NCBI RefSeq assembly: GCF_000442275.2
Contig: NZ_KE557306.1
Location: 1,319,478 to 1,383,477, forward strand
Direction: 5' to 3'
DNA: 64,000 bases
Origin: Litoreibacter arenae DSM 19593
Lineage (GTDB): Bacteria; Pseudomonadota; Alphaproteobacteria; Rhodobacterales; Rhodobacteraceae
Shown: in pieces, positions 51,743-60,661 of the stretch
Numbering within the stretch: position 1 is the first letter of the stretch
Layout: every line of letters begins with the position of its first letter
The notes under the pieces: generated by a model
The model's input: the letters and a program-made list of their open reading frames with translations, nothing else
Told to the model about the DNA's origin: nothing
Databases searched by the model: none
Translations under genes and position numbers: made by a program

Positions 51743-53043
51743 CAGCGCATCTGCTCTGGTAGCCACAGGGCGGTCTGCGGGGCAAGGATCAGGATCACGA
51801 TCAGCAGAATCATGGCGCCGATAAAGGGCAGGCAGCCCATGATGACGTCGCCGATGGTCACCTGCTCCCGACTGATGGCCTGTATGACATACAGATTGAG
51901 CCCGACAGGTGGCGTGAGCACCGCGATCTCCATTGTGATCGTGTAGACCACACCGAACCAGATAAGATCGAAACCAGCGGCGTCCATCAGCGGATAGATC
52001 GTCGGCAGGGTGATGAAGGTCATCGACACCGGCTCCAGGAACATGCCCAGAATGACGTAGAACACCAGAACGATGGCCAGCACCGTATAGGCCGACAGAT
52101 CGTAGGACAGGAACAGCTCGGTGAACTGTTGCGGCACGCGGTAATAGGTCAGCACGAAGCCGAACAAAACACCTGCCGACAGCAACAGCCCCAGATAGCC
52201 CATGGTGCGCATGGTCGCGAAGATCGACGCGACGAAGCCTTGCCATGTCAGCCCGCCGACGCCGAAGGCCAGCACCACCGTTAGAAGCGCAGCAACTGCG
52301 GCGGCCTCGGTCGGGGTGGCGATGCCTGCATAGATGGCAACGGTGATCACCAGACCGATCAGGACAACCGGCCCGACCGTGCTGAGGATCATCAGCATCG
52401 GCATCTTCTGCGCCTCTTCCTGATTGGGGATGTCGCGCGGCTTGAGGATGCCCCAGATCAGCACAATGACGACGAAGCTGGAAACCAGGATCAGGCCAGG
52501 AATGACGCCTGCGATGAACAGGTCACCGATGCTCTGGTCTGCAACAATGCCGTAGAACAGCAAGATTAGGCTGGGCGGGATCAGCACCGACAACGTGCCA
52601 CCCGCGGCCAAAACACCGCTGGACAGACGCTTGCCGTATCCAAGGCGCAGCATCTCGGGCAAGGCGACACCACCGATGGTGAGCGCGCCCACCATGGACG
52701 AGCCGCAGACCGCGCCGAACCCGGCGCTGGCCCCGATAGACCCATAAGCCGCAGACCCCCTGATCCGCACACCTTGGTGCAGGAACTGATAGAGGTTCGG
52801 CCCGATCTGCGATTTGCCTATGAGCTCTCCGAGAAAGACGAATAGCGGCACGGCCAGCAGGATGTAGTCGATCCAGACGCCCCAGAGCTTCAGCTCTGAC
52901 GACACGACGGAGGTTGAAAAGCCCTGAATGTTCCAAAGAAAGGGCAGCGAGGCGGCGGCGAGGGCAAAAGGGATCGGCAGTCCGATGACGATAAAGATCA
53001 TCAGCAGGCCCAGCAGGCCCAGCCCGACAGTGTACCATTCCAT
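51742..53043 (-). CDS. TRAP transporter large permease (DctM-type)
   Basis: A 433-residue DctM/SiaM-type large membrane subunit with about 12 transmembrane helices. Patterns include IGLPIPFALAAASLPFLWNI, GSIGASAGFGAVCGSSMVGALTIGGVALPEMLRLGYGKRLSSGVLAAGGTLSVLIPPSLILLFYGIVADQSIGDLF, typical of DctM. It is a Na+- or H+-coupled secondary transporter that accepts substrate from the binding protein. It is flanked by the small permease gene (11-bp gap) and the hydrolase gene (4-nt overlap). Confidence 0.94.
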   Translation of the reverse strand: MEWYTVGLGLLGLLMIFIVIGLPIPFALAAASLPFLWNIQGFSTSVVSSELKLWGVWIDYILLAVPLFVFLGELIGKSQIGPNLYQFLHQGVRIRGSAAYGSIGASAGFGAVCGSSMVGALTIGGVALPEMLRLGYGKRLSSGVLAAGGTLSVLIPPSLILLFYGIVADQSIGDLFIAGVIPGLILVSSFVVIVLIWGILKPRDIPNQEEAQKMPMLMILSTVGPVVLIGLVITVAIYAGIATPTEAAAVAALLTVVLAFGVGGLTWQGFVASIFATMRTMGYLGLLLSAGVLFGFVLTYYRVPQQFTELFLSYDLSAYTVLAIVLVFYVILGMFLEPVSMTFITLPTIYPLMDAAGFDLIWFGVVYTITMEIAVLTPPVGLNLYVIQAISREQVTIGDVIMGCLPFIGAMILLIVILILAPQTALWLPEQMR

Positions 53044-53054
53044 GACGTTGCTCC

Positions 53055-53552
53055 TTATTGGGCGGGCGTGCGGATCAGTTTGATCAGCCGCAAGAGTGCG
53101 TAGAAGGTGAAGAGAAGAAGCGCCAAAGCGCCCGGCGCCCAGAAGAGGTAACGCGGCCAGTGCAGGATCTCGGACGCGGCCCCGGAGTTGAAAGATCGGA
53201 TCGTGGCGCTGACGCCTGCGTAGGAAAAGAACGCGCCCACGCCCAGCATCAGAAGATAGTTGATGATCGTAACCACCTTGCGCGCACCCGGCCGCAACAG
53301 GTCGGTGGCCATTGTGACTTTGGGATAGGCGTCCTCGCGCATGGCGAAGGCGAGGCCCGCGAATGCCACGGGGAACAGCAACAACGCGGTAGCCTCGGTC
53401 ACCATCCTGTCGGGGGATCCCAGAGCATAGCGCACAAACACACCGTAAGAGATCCAGAGCATCTGGATCAGAACGATGACCGCTCCGGCACCCGCCATCC
53501 AGATGACAAGCCGCTCTACTGATGAGATCAGGCGATCAAGTCCGTCAGTCAT
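53055..53552 (-). CDS. TRAP transporter small permease (DctQ-type)
   Basis: A 165-residue DctQ-type small membrane subunit with four transmembrane helices: LVIWMAGAGAVIVLIQMLWISYGVFVRYALGSPDRM, ATALLLFPVAFAGLAFAMREDAYPKV, TIINYLLMLGVGAFFSY and LFWAPGALALLLFTFYALLRLI. It associates with DctM. It lies 11 bp upstream of the large permease gene and 71 bp downstream of the binding protein gene. Confidence 0.92.
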   Translation of the reverse strand: MTDGLDRLISSVERLVIWMAGAGAVIVLIQMLWISYGVFVRYALGSPDRMVTEATALLLFPVAFAGLAFAMREDAYPKVTMATDLLRPGARKVVTIINYLLMLGVGAFFSYAGVSATIRSFNSGAASEILHWPRYLFWAPGALALLLFTFYALLRLIKLIRTPAQ

Positions 53553-53623
53553 AACGCACCTCGCTTTTTCGGGGTAAATGGGGGGCTGCCCGCCATCGGG
53601 ACGACAGACGGGCAGTCACGTAT

Positions 53624-54604
53624 CTAGTTGGCGTGGGTCGCCATCAACTCGCGGAACGTGTTGGCCCTATCAGGACCACATGCGTTGTCGACTTCGGTTT
53701 TCCACTGCTCGGAAACGCTCGCAATCAACTCGGCGGTTTTTTCCGCGGACAGGGTCACCTCCGTCCCGCCTTCTGCGACCGCCGCGGCGACCTGCTCATC
53801 GACCCATTGCTCGTAGAGTGGCTGAAGCCAGGCTTCAGTTTCAGCTGCGGCCTCGGTCAGGGCGGTTTGCTCTTCGGGGGTGAGGCTGTCGAATTTGTCC
53901 TTGTTCATCATGTAGATGATGTTGCCGTAGAACAGGTTGGCGTTGACCATGTAAGGCATGACCGACCACAGTTTCCACGAACTGTAGGTGGCGACGCCCA
54001 TGTTGATCCCGTCCACGACACCACGTTCAGCGGACTGGAACACCTCTTTCGGGGCCACAAAGACAGGTTGGCCGCCCCATGTTTCAATCATCATGCTGAC
54101 CAGCGGCCCTATGGAGCGCACGAGCTTGCCGTCGAGTTTCCCCAGATCCTCGATTTCGCCGTCGAACCACCATTCCTGATCGTAGGAGTAGTTGGAGTTC
54201 AGCAGCGGCACGAGGCCGACATTTGCGGCCTCTTCACGGATCAGATCGGAATAGGCCGCATCCAGGGCCGGCTGCTGGTCCAGATTGACATTGGCCGGAT
54301 AAAGCGAGGTGACGACATAGCAGGGCAGACGGTTGTCGGCGTTGATCCAGCTGATGTCGGACACGCCGCCCTGAAGGGCATCGACCCCTTCGGACCAACC
54401 GTGCAGCGTCGAGGACGGGAAGATGTCGACCGTTACGCTTCCGTCGGTCTTCTCGGCGACCAGTTCGGCGAAATGCTGGAAGCCCTGATAGCGCACGTCG
54501 GATTCGTTTACGTAGGTGGACAAGCGGATCTTCGTCTCGGCATGGGCTGCGCCGGTGATGGCAAGTGCCATCGCCATGGCAGTTGTAGTGAAGGTTGTTT
54601 TCAT
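53624..54604 (-). CDS. TRAP transporter substrate-binding protein (DctP-type)
   Basis: A 326-residue periplasmic binding protein. The signal peptide is MKTTFTTTAMAMALAITGAAHA (cleavage near residue 22). The DctP fold is visible in VRYQGFQHFAELVAEKTDGSVTVDIFPSSTLHGWSEGVDALQGGVSDISWI, and the substrate-anchoring Arg is in LDGKLVRSIGPLVSMMIETWGGQPVFVAPKEVFQSAERGVVDG. TRAP ligands are mostly organic acids, including sulfonates, so a carboxylate or sulfonate substrate is likely. It is the first gene of the leftward TRAP operon and faces a divergent LysR gene. Confidence 0.93.
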   Translation of the reverse strand: MKTTFTTTAMAMALAITGAAHAETKIRLSTYVNESDVRYQGFQHFAELVAEKTDGSVTVDIFPSSTLHGWSEGVDALQGGVSDISWINADNRLPCYVVTSLYPANVNLDQQPALDAAYSDLIREEAANVGLVPLLNSNYSYDQEWWFDGEIEDLGKLDGKLVRSIGPLVSMMIETWGGQPVFVAPKEVFQSAERGVVDGINMGVATYSSWKLWSVMPYMVNANLFYGNIIYMMNKDKFDSLTPEEQTALTEAAAETEAWLQPLYEQWVDEQVAAAVAEGGTEVTLSAEKTAELIASVSEQWKTEVDNACGPDRANTFRELMATHAN

Positions 54605-54723
54605 CGGTCTCTCTCCCTTTTTCAGTTTTTATGCAGTTGGTCGTTTGGCATCGCTAACGCCTTGGCTCCTCCTCCGAGCCAACCAACTTAACGCAAGGGT
54701 AAGCGACAGAACGACAGCGCTGC

Positions 54724-54742
54724 CAATTCAAACATGGAATTG
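54724..54742. promoter_or_regulatory. LysR-type inverted repeat between TRAP operon and LysR gene
   Basis: CAATTC-N7-GAATTG is a perfect 6-bp inverted repeat and contains a T-N11-A element. It lies 67 bp before the LysR start and 120 bp before the TRAP operon start, the usual location of a LysR recognition site. Confidence 0.6.
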
Positions 54743-54808
54743 AATAATGCAAATTCGGAATAGTTTTGGTATGGTCATGATATACAGGGGGTCTAAGGGG
54801 GCGTTCTC

Positions 54809-55693
54809 ATGGATATGAACTGGTTGCAGGACTTCGTCTGCTTGGGCCGCACGCTGAACTTCACCCGCGCTGCCGAAGAGCGGAACATCACCCAATCCGC
54901 CTTTAGCCGACGGATCAAGTCGCTGGAAATCTGGCTGGGCACACCCCTGGTCAAGCGCTCGACCTATCCGGTGCAATTGTCGGATGCGGGGCTTCAGTTC
55001 CTGCCCGTCGCGCGCGAGACCATCACAGCGCTGACCGATATGCGCCAGACAATCCGCGCCCAAGAGCGCGGAACGACAGCTTTTCAACGCTTTGCCGTGC
55101 TGCACACTATTTCGGTCAATTACCTGTCGAGCCGCATCGCGGAACTGGAAGACGACATCGCCGGTCTGCGTGTCCGCGTCTATTCCGACAACCTGCGCAC
55201 CTGCTGCCAGTTGTTGCAGGAGGGCACCTGCGATTTTCTGCTGTATTACCGCCACAAGGATGTGATGCCGGTATTTGACGAACGGCAGTTCGAGCGCAAG
55301 GATATCGGAACCGAGCGGATGATCCCCGTAGCCGAAACCCGCGCCGCACAGGCAGGCGGCTGGGATCTGTCATCTGACGATGGTGACGACATGCCCTACC
55401 TTGGCTACGACCCCGCCAGTTTCCTTGGCACGGTGGTCGATCAAACGATCGGCGCGCGCAAGCCGCGTCTGGCGTTATGCTACATGGACGCGTTGACCGA
55501 AGCCATCAAGCGGCGCACCTTGGCGGGCAGCGGCATCGCATGGCTGCCGGAAGGCGCCGTTGCGGATGAAATTTCGCGCGGGTTGCTGGTGCCCGTGGGT
55601 GGGGTCGAGTGGCAGGCGACACTGACGCTTTCACTGTTTTGCTCGGTCGACCGGTTGGACCGTGTCGGCAAGGCGGTCTGGGATGCGCTATGA
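54809..55693 (+). CDS. LysR-family regulator of the TRAP operon
   Basis: A 294-residue LysR-type regulator. The HTH is MNWLQDFVCLGRTLNFTRAAEERNITQSAFSRRIKSLEIWLGTPLVKRSTYPVQLSDAGLQFLP. The effector domain (about 90-290) includes HTISVNYLSSRIAELEDDIAGLRVRVYSDNLRTCCQLLQEGTCDFLLYYRHKDVMP, close in style to the regulators HypT/CuyR-like seen near sulfonate genes. It is divergent from the TRAP operon and is its likely activator. Its end overlaps the convergent LysR gene by 6 bp. Confidence 0.87.
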   Translation: MDMNWLQDFVCLGRTLNFTRAAEERNITQSAFSRRIKSLEIWLGTPLVKRSTYPVQLSDAGLQFLPVARETITALTDMRQTIRAQERGTTAFQRFAVLHTISVNYLSSRIAELEDDIAGLRVRVYSDNLRTCCQLLQEGTCDFLLYYRHKDVMPVFDERQFERKDIGTERMIPVAETRAAQAGGWDLSSDDGDDMPYLGYDPASFLGTVVDQTIGARKPRLALCYMDALTEAIKRRTLAGSGIAWLPEGAVADEISRGLLVPVGGVEWQATLTLSLFCSVDRLDRVGKAVWDAL

Positions 55694-56587
55694 TCCCGCG
55701 TCGGGGTAAAGGCGGCTCAATACGTCTTGCCGAATGCGCTGCATGTGTGGTCCTCGCTGATCTGGCAGCCAGATCGCCACAAGGTCCAGCAGCGCCGCTG
55801 GCAAGATGTCATCGAGCAAACACAGCTCGCCCTTGTCCAGCGCTTCCTGAACCAAAGACTGGGGCAACCATGCGACGCCAATCCCGCTCAGCGCATACCG
55901 ATAGGCAGCCAGTGTCAGTGCGGTTTCTGCTTTGCTTTCCATTGCGAGGCCTGCGGGCAGTCGGGGTGCGAGGGTTTGTGAAAAGACGCGCCCCAAAAAT
56001 ACGTCGGCAGGATAGCTGACGATAGGGATGGCAGGGCCATCGGTGGTTTGCCGCAAAGCGGGAATGCTCACGGGCACCAAACGCTCGCTATCCAATGTGA
56101 CGCTCTCGAACGCGCGGGGGATTGCGGCGGAGGGCATATCCGCGGATTCGTACATAAGCGCGAAATCGACCTCCCCCGACAGCAGCATCATCAAACACTC
56201 GTCACGGTTCCCAGACCGGACACGCACCGATACGTCGTCCTGCGCGGTCAGCGCCGCGACGACGCGGGGCGACACGGTGGCGGTGATCGCGTGCTGACAG
56301 GCGAAAGCAACCGCGCTGCCCGCGCTGGCCGATGTGTTGGACAGTTCCCTACGCAAGTTGGCCAATCGCGTCGCAGCTTCGCGTAATTCCGGCTCCAGCA
56401 CACGAACGGACGGCAAAATCACAATTGGCTTGCGGCTGCGGTCGAACAACTCCGCGCCGATGCTGTCCTCGATCATACGGATGCGACGGGTGAAGGCCGA
56501 TTGCGTCACGAAGCGCCGGTCCGCCGCCCGCGCCAGCGATCCTGTGTCCATGACCGCCAGTATATCCTCAATCCATTCCAGCCGCAT
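55688..56587 (-). CDS. LysR-family regulator divergent from cuyA
   Basis: A 299-residue LysR-type regulator related to its convergent neighbour: MRLEWIEDILAVMDTGSLARAADRRFVTQSAFTRRIRMIEDSIGAELFDRSRKP, then FACQHAITATVSPRVVAALTAQDDVSVRVRSGNRDECLMMLLSGEVDFALMYESADMP. It is divergent from the cuyA-like gene, with repeated GCATTAT elements in the gap, so it is the probable CuyR-type activator. The role is inferred from the arrangement known for cuyR-cuyZ-cuyA in Roseobacter relatives. Confidence 0.87.
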   Translation of the reverse strand: MRLEWIEDILAVMDTGSLARAADRRFVTQSAFTRRIRMIEDSIGAELFDRSRKPIVILPSVRVLEPELREAATRLANLRRELSNTSASAGSAVAFACQHAITATVSPRVVAALTAQDDVSVRVRSGNRDECLMMLLSGEVDFALMYESADMPSAAIPRAFESVTLDSERLVPVSIPALRQTTDGPAIPIVSYPADVFLGRVFSQTLAPRLPAGLAMESKAETALTLAAYRYALSGIGVAWLPQSLVQEALDKGELCLLDDILPAALLDLVAIWLPDQRGPHMQRIRQDVLSRLYPDAGS

Positions 56588-56640
56588 TATGACCTCGTAA
56601 CTTGCGTATCACGCATTATGCGCTTCCAATTACGCATTAT
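56584..56640. promoter_or_regulatory. Three GCATTAT direct repeats in LysR/cuyA promoter
   Basis: GCATTAT occurs at 56584-56590, 56613-56619 and 56634-56640; the last two are part of ACGCATTAT and lie exactly 21 bp apart. The region is the promoter gap between the divergent LysR and cuyA-like genes, consistent with cooperative regulator binding on one helix face. Confidence 0.55.
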
Positions 56641-56694
56641 CAATTGACTCCGAGCCGATGTAACTGTCCCTCATGTCAACTTGAGGAGAGTCCC

Positions 56695-57717
56695 ATGCAT
56701 CTTGCCCGCTTCCCCCGCCGCTTCATCGCCCATCTTCCCACCCCACTGGAACGGCTGGACCGCCTGTCCAAGGAACTCGGCGGGCCAGAGATCTGGATCA
56801 AACGCGACGACTGCACCGGCCTCAGCACCGGCGGCAACAAGACACGCAAGCTGGAATTCCTCATGGCCGAGGCAGAGCTTGAAGGGGCCGACATGGTCAT
56901 GACCCAAGGTGCGACGCAGTCGAACCACGCCCGCCAAACCGCCGCCTTCGCCGCCAAGATCGGCATGGACTGCCATATCCTGCTTGAAGATCGCACCGGC
57001 TCGGACGACGCGAACTACAACAACAACGGCAACGTGTTGCTGGACCATCTGCACGGTGCCACGACCGAAAAACGCCCCGGCGGTGTCGACATGAACGCCG
57101 AGATGGAAAAAGCCGCCGACCGCCTGCGCGCCGATGGCCGCAAAGTCTACACCATTCCGGGTGGCGGCTCGAACCCGACCGGCGCATTGGGCTACGTCAA
57201 CTGCGCGTTCGAGATGCTGTCGCAGGTCAACAACAGTGGCACCAAGATCGACCATATCGTGCATGCTACCGGAAGCGCCGGCACACAGGCGGGTCTGATC
57301 GTGGGGCTCAAGGCAATGAATGCCCAAATCCCGCTTCTGGGGATCGGTGTACGCGCGCCGAAAGAGGCGCAGGAGGCCAACGTGTTCAAACTGGCCTGCG
57401 CCACCGCCGACAAGCTGGGGTGCAGCGGCGTGGTCGCGCGTGACGACGTGGTTGCCAATACCGATTACGTGGGCGAAGGCTACGGCATCCCGACCGATAG
57501 CGGTCTGGAGGCGATCCAGATGTTCGCAGAGCTGGAAAGCATCCTGCTCGATCCGGTATATTCCGCCAAAGGCGCTGCCGGTTTCATCGACCTGATCCGC
57601 AAGGGTCATTTCAAGGAGGGCGAGCGCGTGATCTTCCTGCATACCGGCGGATCGGCCGCGCTGTTCGGCTACACCAAGGCGTTCGATTTCGCGGATCGTT
57701 GGACGGACCGCGCATGA
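56695..57717 (+). CDS. cuyA: L-cysteate sulfo-lyase / D-cysteine desulfhydrase
   Basis: A 340-residue PLP enzyme of the ACC deaminase/D-cysteine desulfhydrase family. The start ATG at 56695 has GGAGAG upstream; 31 codons before it have no protein character. The PLP lysine is in [17 protein letters not shown] (about 53-60), with [17 protein letters not shown] before it, [38 protein letters not shown] and [13 protein letters not shown] (phosphate cup). The opening [10 protein letters not shown] and the overall pattern fit L-cysteate sulfo-lyase CuyA of Paracoccus and Ruegeria, which releases sulfite, ammonia and pyruvate from cysteate. Neighbours (LysR, TRAP) support organosulfonate use. D-cysteine desulfhydrase activity is the main alternative. 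Confidence 0.85.
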   Translation: MHLARFPRRFIAHLPTPLERLDRLSKELGGPEIWIKRDDCTGLSTGGNKTRKLEFLMAEAELEGADMVMTQGATQSNHARQTAAFAAKIGMDCHILLEDRTGSDDANYNNNGNVLLDHLHGATTEKRPGGVDMNAEMEKAADRLRADGRKVYTIPGGGSNPTGALGYVNCAFEMLSQVNNSGTKIDHIVHATGSAGTQAGLIVGLKAMNAQIPLLGIGVRAPKEAQEANVFKLACATADKLGCSGVVARDDVVANTDYVGEGYGIPTDSGLEAIQMFAELESILLDPVYSAKGAAGFIDLIRKGHFKEGERVIFLHTGGSAALFGYTKAFDFADRWTDRA

Positions 57718-58074
57718 TTACGCACTAAAGGCATTATAACAGACCCGCCTTTATAGGCACCGGCTATGCGTCTGCGCCTCCCAGAAACCCCGGCTCTCTC
57801 TTACCGGGGTTTTTGGTGTCATTATCCATTACCATCACGGCGCGAACGGCCTGCTAATCTGCTGACCACTTCACCTTCGCGGATCATCCGGCAGGGCCAT
57901 GTCGCGTCTACTCTCATGACAAGAAATTGCGGCTTTACGAAATGGTCCGAACGGGTGCCCAGTATTTGACCAGCGTCCGTTAACCTCCTGTTCTTATTTA
58001 GTGTTCCGCTTATCTTTCTTAACACCGAGCAGTAGCAAAGGCTCGATTCCGGCCTTCCGCCTGTTGCCTTATCT
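57718..58074. other. Intergenic region after cuyA
   Basis: About 360 bp between the convergent cuyA-like and GTPase genes. It contains one strong terminator (57785-57814). Otherwise I see nothing supportable. Confidence 0.5.
57785..57814 (+). terminator. Rho-independent terminator after cuyA
   Basis: AAACCCCGG and CCGGGGTTT form a 9-bp stem around a 10-base loop and continue into TT on the plus strand. The AAA/TTT edges allow it to work on both strands, ending both the cuyA transcript and, from the other side, the leftward GTPase transcript. Confidence 0.85.
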
Positions 58075-58932
58075 TCAGGCTTCGACGTGATCTTGCAGGC
58101 GGATCACCACGACGCCGGGCTGCGCGTTTTCGGGTGCCGGGGAGACATCCCACTGCGCACCAACAATCTGCACGGTTTTCAGGCCCGTTGCGGTCTGCAC
58201 ATGGCCTTTGGCACGGATCACATCGGCGCGGTTGGCGAGGTCTTTGGCGTAAGTCTCTGCGTCGAGCGGTTTGTCTGGCACCTCCACCGAGGTCACCAAG
58301 CCCTGCCCGCTACCATGCGGCGCGCCAATGTCGGGCAAGGCTATGCGGAGCGGGTTTAGAATGATCTCCACCGGCACCCGCCCATGGTCGGCGCGTATCA
58401 CTGTGGCGTCACCGGCCAGACGGGTCACGGTGGTTCCCGCCTGAGCCACGGCATCGGCACCTGCCAGATCACCCTTGGTCAGAACAACCAGATCGGCAGC
58501 CTTCAACTGCCGCGCCACGGTGTCGGAGATGTAGTCATTGGCTAATGACGCCTCAATTTGCGCGGCGTCAGCCAGCACGATCACGCCTGTTGTCTCTATC
58601 CCTGAGACAAGGCCAAGGCTGGCCGCGATAGCTCCGGGAAGTGCTACGCCGCTCGCTTCAAGGATGACGTGATCGGGCGCGGGCCGCATCGCGGCCATCT
58701 GCGCAAGTGCTGCCATCAAATCATCGCCGTAGCTACAACACACGCAGCCGCCAGCCAGTGCGATCAGATCATCGCCCTCGGCCTCGATCAGGTCTGCATC
58801 AATCGGCAGGTCACCAAACTCATTGACCATCACCGCAAAGCGTCTGCCCTGCGCGTGACGTAGCATCTGGTTGACCAGAGTTGTCTTGCCCGCGCCAAGA
58901 TAGCCGCTGAGGATTGTGACGGGCAGACTCAC
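58075..58932 (-). CDS. G3E-family GTPase (CobW/YjiA-like)
   Basis: A 285-residue G3E P-loop GTPase. Walker A is SGYLGAGKTTLV (Gly-Lys-Thr at about 15-17), Walker B-like motif with the family Glu is VNEFGDLPIDADLIE, the metal-binding CxCC is GGCVCCSYG (Cys63, 65, 66), and the base-recognition motif is VLTKGD. The C-terminal CobW domain is short. G3E proteins deliver metals to enzymes. The gene begins with GTG and overlaps the amidohydrolase stop (GTGA), so it probably inserts or supplies a metal (zinc or other) for that enzyme. The metal itself is not known. Confidence 0.9.
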   Translation of the reverse strand: MSLPVTILSGYLGAGKTTLVNQMLRHAQGRRFAVMVNEFGDLPIDADLIEAEGDDLIALAGGCVCCSYGDDLMAALAQMAAMRPAPDHVILEASGVALPGAIAASLGLVSGIETTGVIVLADAAQIEASLANDYISDTVARQLKAADLVVLTKGDLAGADAVAQAGTTVTRLAGDATVIRADHGRVPVEIILNPLRIALPDIGAPHGSGQGLVTSVEVPDKPLDAETYAKDLANRADVIRAKGHVQTATGLKTVQIVGAQWDVSPAPENAQPGVVVIRLQDHVEA

Positions 58933-60566
58933 AGATCGTCGACCGCGAAAATGCGCCCGCCCTGAACCGTGCCCCAGACGCGGACGTCTTTCAGCTTGTC
59001 GCCGCCGATTTCTTCGGGGTCATCTTCCAGCACCGCGAAATCCGCACGCTTGCCCGCCTCGATGGAGCCGACCTCTTGATCCAGATGCAGTGTGTAGGCC
59101 GCGCCCAGTGTGATTGCATAAAGCGCGTCGGCCACGCTGATCTTCTCGGCCTCGCCCAGCGTGCGGCCTGATGCGGTCAGGCGGTTCACTGCACACCAGC
59201 CGGTGAACAGAGGGGCCAAGGGCGTAATCGGCGCGTCCGAGTGGATCGCCATCGGCACCCCCATGCGCAGCGCCGTGGCGCAGGCGTTCATCCGCTCTGC
59301 CCGCTCCGGCCCGACGGTCAGGGCGTAGTGCTGGTCGCCCCAATAGAAGTGGTGGTTTGCAAACAGGTTCACGCACATGCCCAGCTTGGCGATCTTGCGG
59401 AACTGCGCGACGTCGGCAAGCTGACAGTGTTGCAGGGTAAACCGGTGATCGGGGCTGGGATGCTTTTTCAACGCCTCGGTCATCGTCTCGATCACCAGTT
59501 GCGTGGCCTGATCGCCATTGGTGTGGGTGTTGATGTGGATGCCCTTCTCAAGGGATTTCTCCACAATATAGGCCAGATGCTCCGGCGAGATGTACCACAA
59601 CCCGTTGGGCGCGCCGTTGTAATAACCCGGCTCACGCAGTCGTGCGGAGAAGCCCTGAATAGAGCCGTCGACGATCACCTTGATCTTGCCCAGCCGCATC
59701 ATGTCGGTGCTTTTCAGCTTGAGCGCCTCGGCGTGGGTAATCAGGTCTTCGGGGCTGACGCCGTGATGGAACCGCAAGGACACGACACGCGCCGGGTATT
59801 TCTTGTTTCCGGTGACACGGCCCATCAGATCGACCACATCCGGCGGCAGTTTGTTGGCCAGATCCGTGGCCGTGGTCACTCCTGCGCGCACGCAGAGCTG
59901 GCCGAACTTCCACATGCCGGCCTCGTCGCAGTTGAGCATATCGCGATCAAAGCCAACGAAAGGCGACACCGGAGTCATCACGTCTGGGCCCTTCAACTCG
60001 CCCAGCGGCAAGCCGTCAGCGCCCAAGGGGACGCCGTCATGGTTGACGCCCGTTCGCAGCATACCGGCCAACTCAAGCGCCTTGGTGTTCACGTTCATGA
60101 TATGGCCCGACGCATGCATGATGCCGATAGGACGGGTGGCGGAGATCTTGTCCAGATCATGCCGCGTCACCCGCTCGTTGCCGAAATAGATCGGGTCCAG
60201 CGACCATGCGGGCATCGGCGCATCCGGGTCCTCGATCTTCGCCTCGGCCTTTTTCATCCGCGCCAACACGTCGTCAAGGTTCTTGCAGCCTTGCTGCATT
60301 TGGCCATCAGGGGCCATCCGGTCGAAAAAACCAACATATGTATACGCCCAGAGCGAGCCTTCCATCAGGTGGCTATGGGCTTCGATCAGGCCGGGCATCA
60401 GCACTTTGTCGGCGAAGCGCTCGTCGAGGGTGTAGTCTCCCCAGCCTTGCAGATCTTCCAGCGAACCGGTGCCAAGAATTTTGCCGTCACGCACTGCGAC
60501 ATGGGTGGTATGCGCGTGTGCCGGGTTCATCGTGATAATCTTTCGGGCATTGTAGATCGTGATCAT
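58929..60566 (-). CDS. YtcJ-like metal-dependent amidohydrolase
   Basis: A 545-residue amidohydrolase_3 family protein. The start ATG at 60566 has AAGGAA upstream; a longer frame begins with unlikely codons. Metal ligands: IEAHSHLMEG (His64, His66), a likely bridging position in KVIVDGSIQGFS, HINTHTNGDQA, TLQHCQLAD and the Asp in AIHSDAPITPLAP. The N- and C-terminal parts form the usual beta-sandwich (LDQEVGSIEAGKRADFAVLEDDP). The family cleaves amide or related C-N bonds, often of N-substituted or N-formyl compounds. It is co-transcribed with the G3E GTPase and divergent from a LysR gene. Substrate unknown. Confidence 0.88.
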   Translation of the reverse strand: MITIYNARKIITMNPAHAHTTHVAVRDGKILGTGSLEDLQGWGDYTLDERFADKVLMPGLIEAHSHLMEGSLWAYTYVGFFDRMAPDGQMQQGCKNLDDVLARMKKAEAKIEDPDAPMPAWSLDPIYFGNERVTRHDLDKISATRPIGIMHASGHIMNVNTKALELAGMLRTGVNHDGVPLGADGLPLGELKGPDVMTPVSPFVGFDRDMLNCDEAGMWKFGQLCVRAGVTTATDLANKLPPDVVDLMGRVTGNKKYPARVVSLRFHHGVSPEDLITHAEALKLKSTDMMRLGKIKVIVDGSIQGFSARLREPGYYNGAPNGLWYISPEHLAYIVEKSLEKGIHINTHTNGDQATQLVIETMTEALKKHPSPDHRFTLQHCQLADVAQFRKIAKLGMCVNLFANHHFYWGDQHYALTVGPERAERMNACATALRMGVPMAIHSDAPITPLAPLFTGWCAVNRLTASGRTLGEAEKISVADALYAITLGAAYTLHLDQEVGSIEAGKRADFAVLEDDPEEIGGDKLKDVRVWGTVQGGRIFAVDDL

Positions 60567-60661
60567 CGCGGGAATTCCTTTGTGACTGTCGCGTTGACCT
60601 AACGTTATTGAGTTTGCTTCCCCACAAAAACTGGATTTAACTGCCATAGAAACCACATTTC

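Noticed and set aside
50915-51946. Plus-strand frame across hydrolase and TRAP permease genes
   Set aside because: It is antisense to two well-supported genes and lacks a start context.
53633-54691. Plus-strand frame opposite the TRAP binding protein
   Set aside because: The minus strand has a signal peptide and DctP motifs.
59241-60602. 453-codon plus-strand frame opposite the amidohydrolase
   Set aside because: The amidohydrolase motifs are unambiguous on the minus strand.
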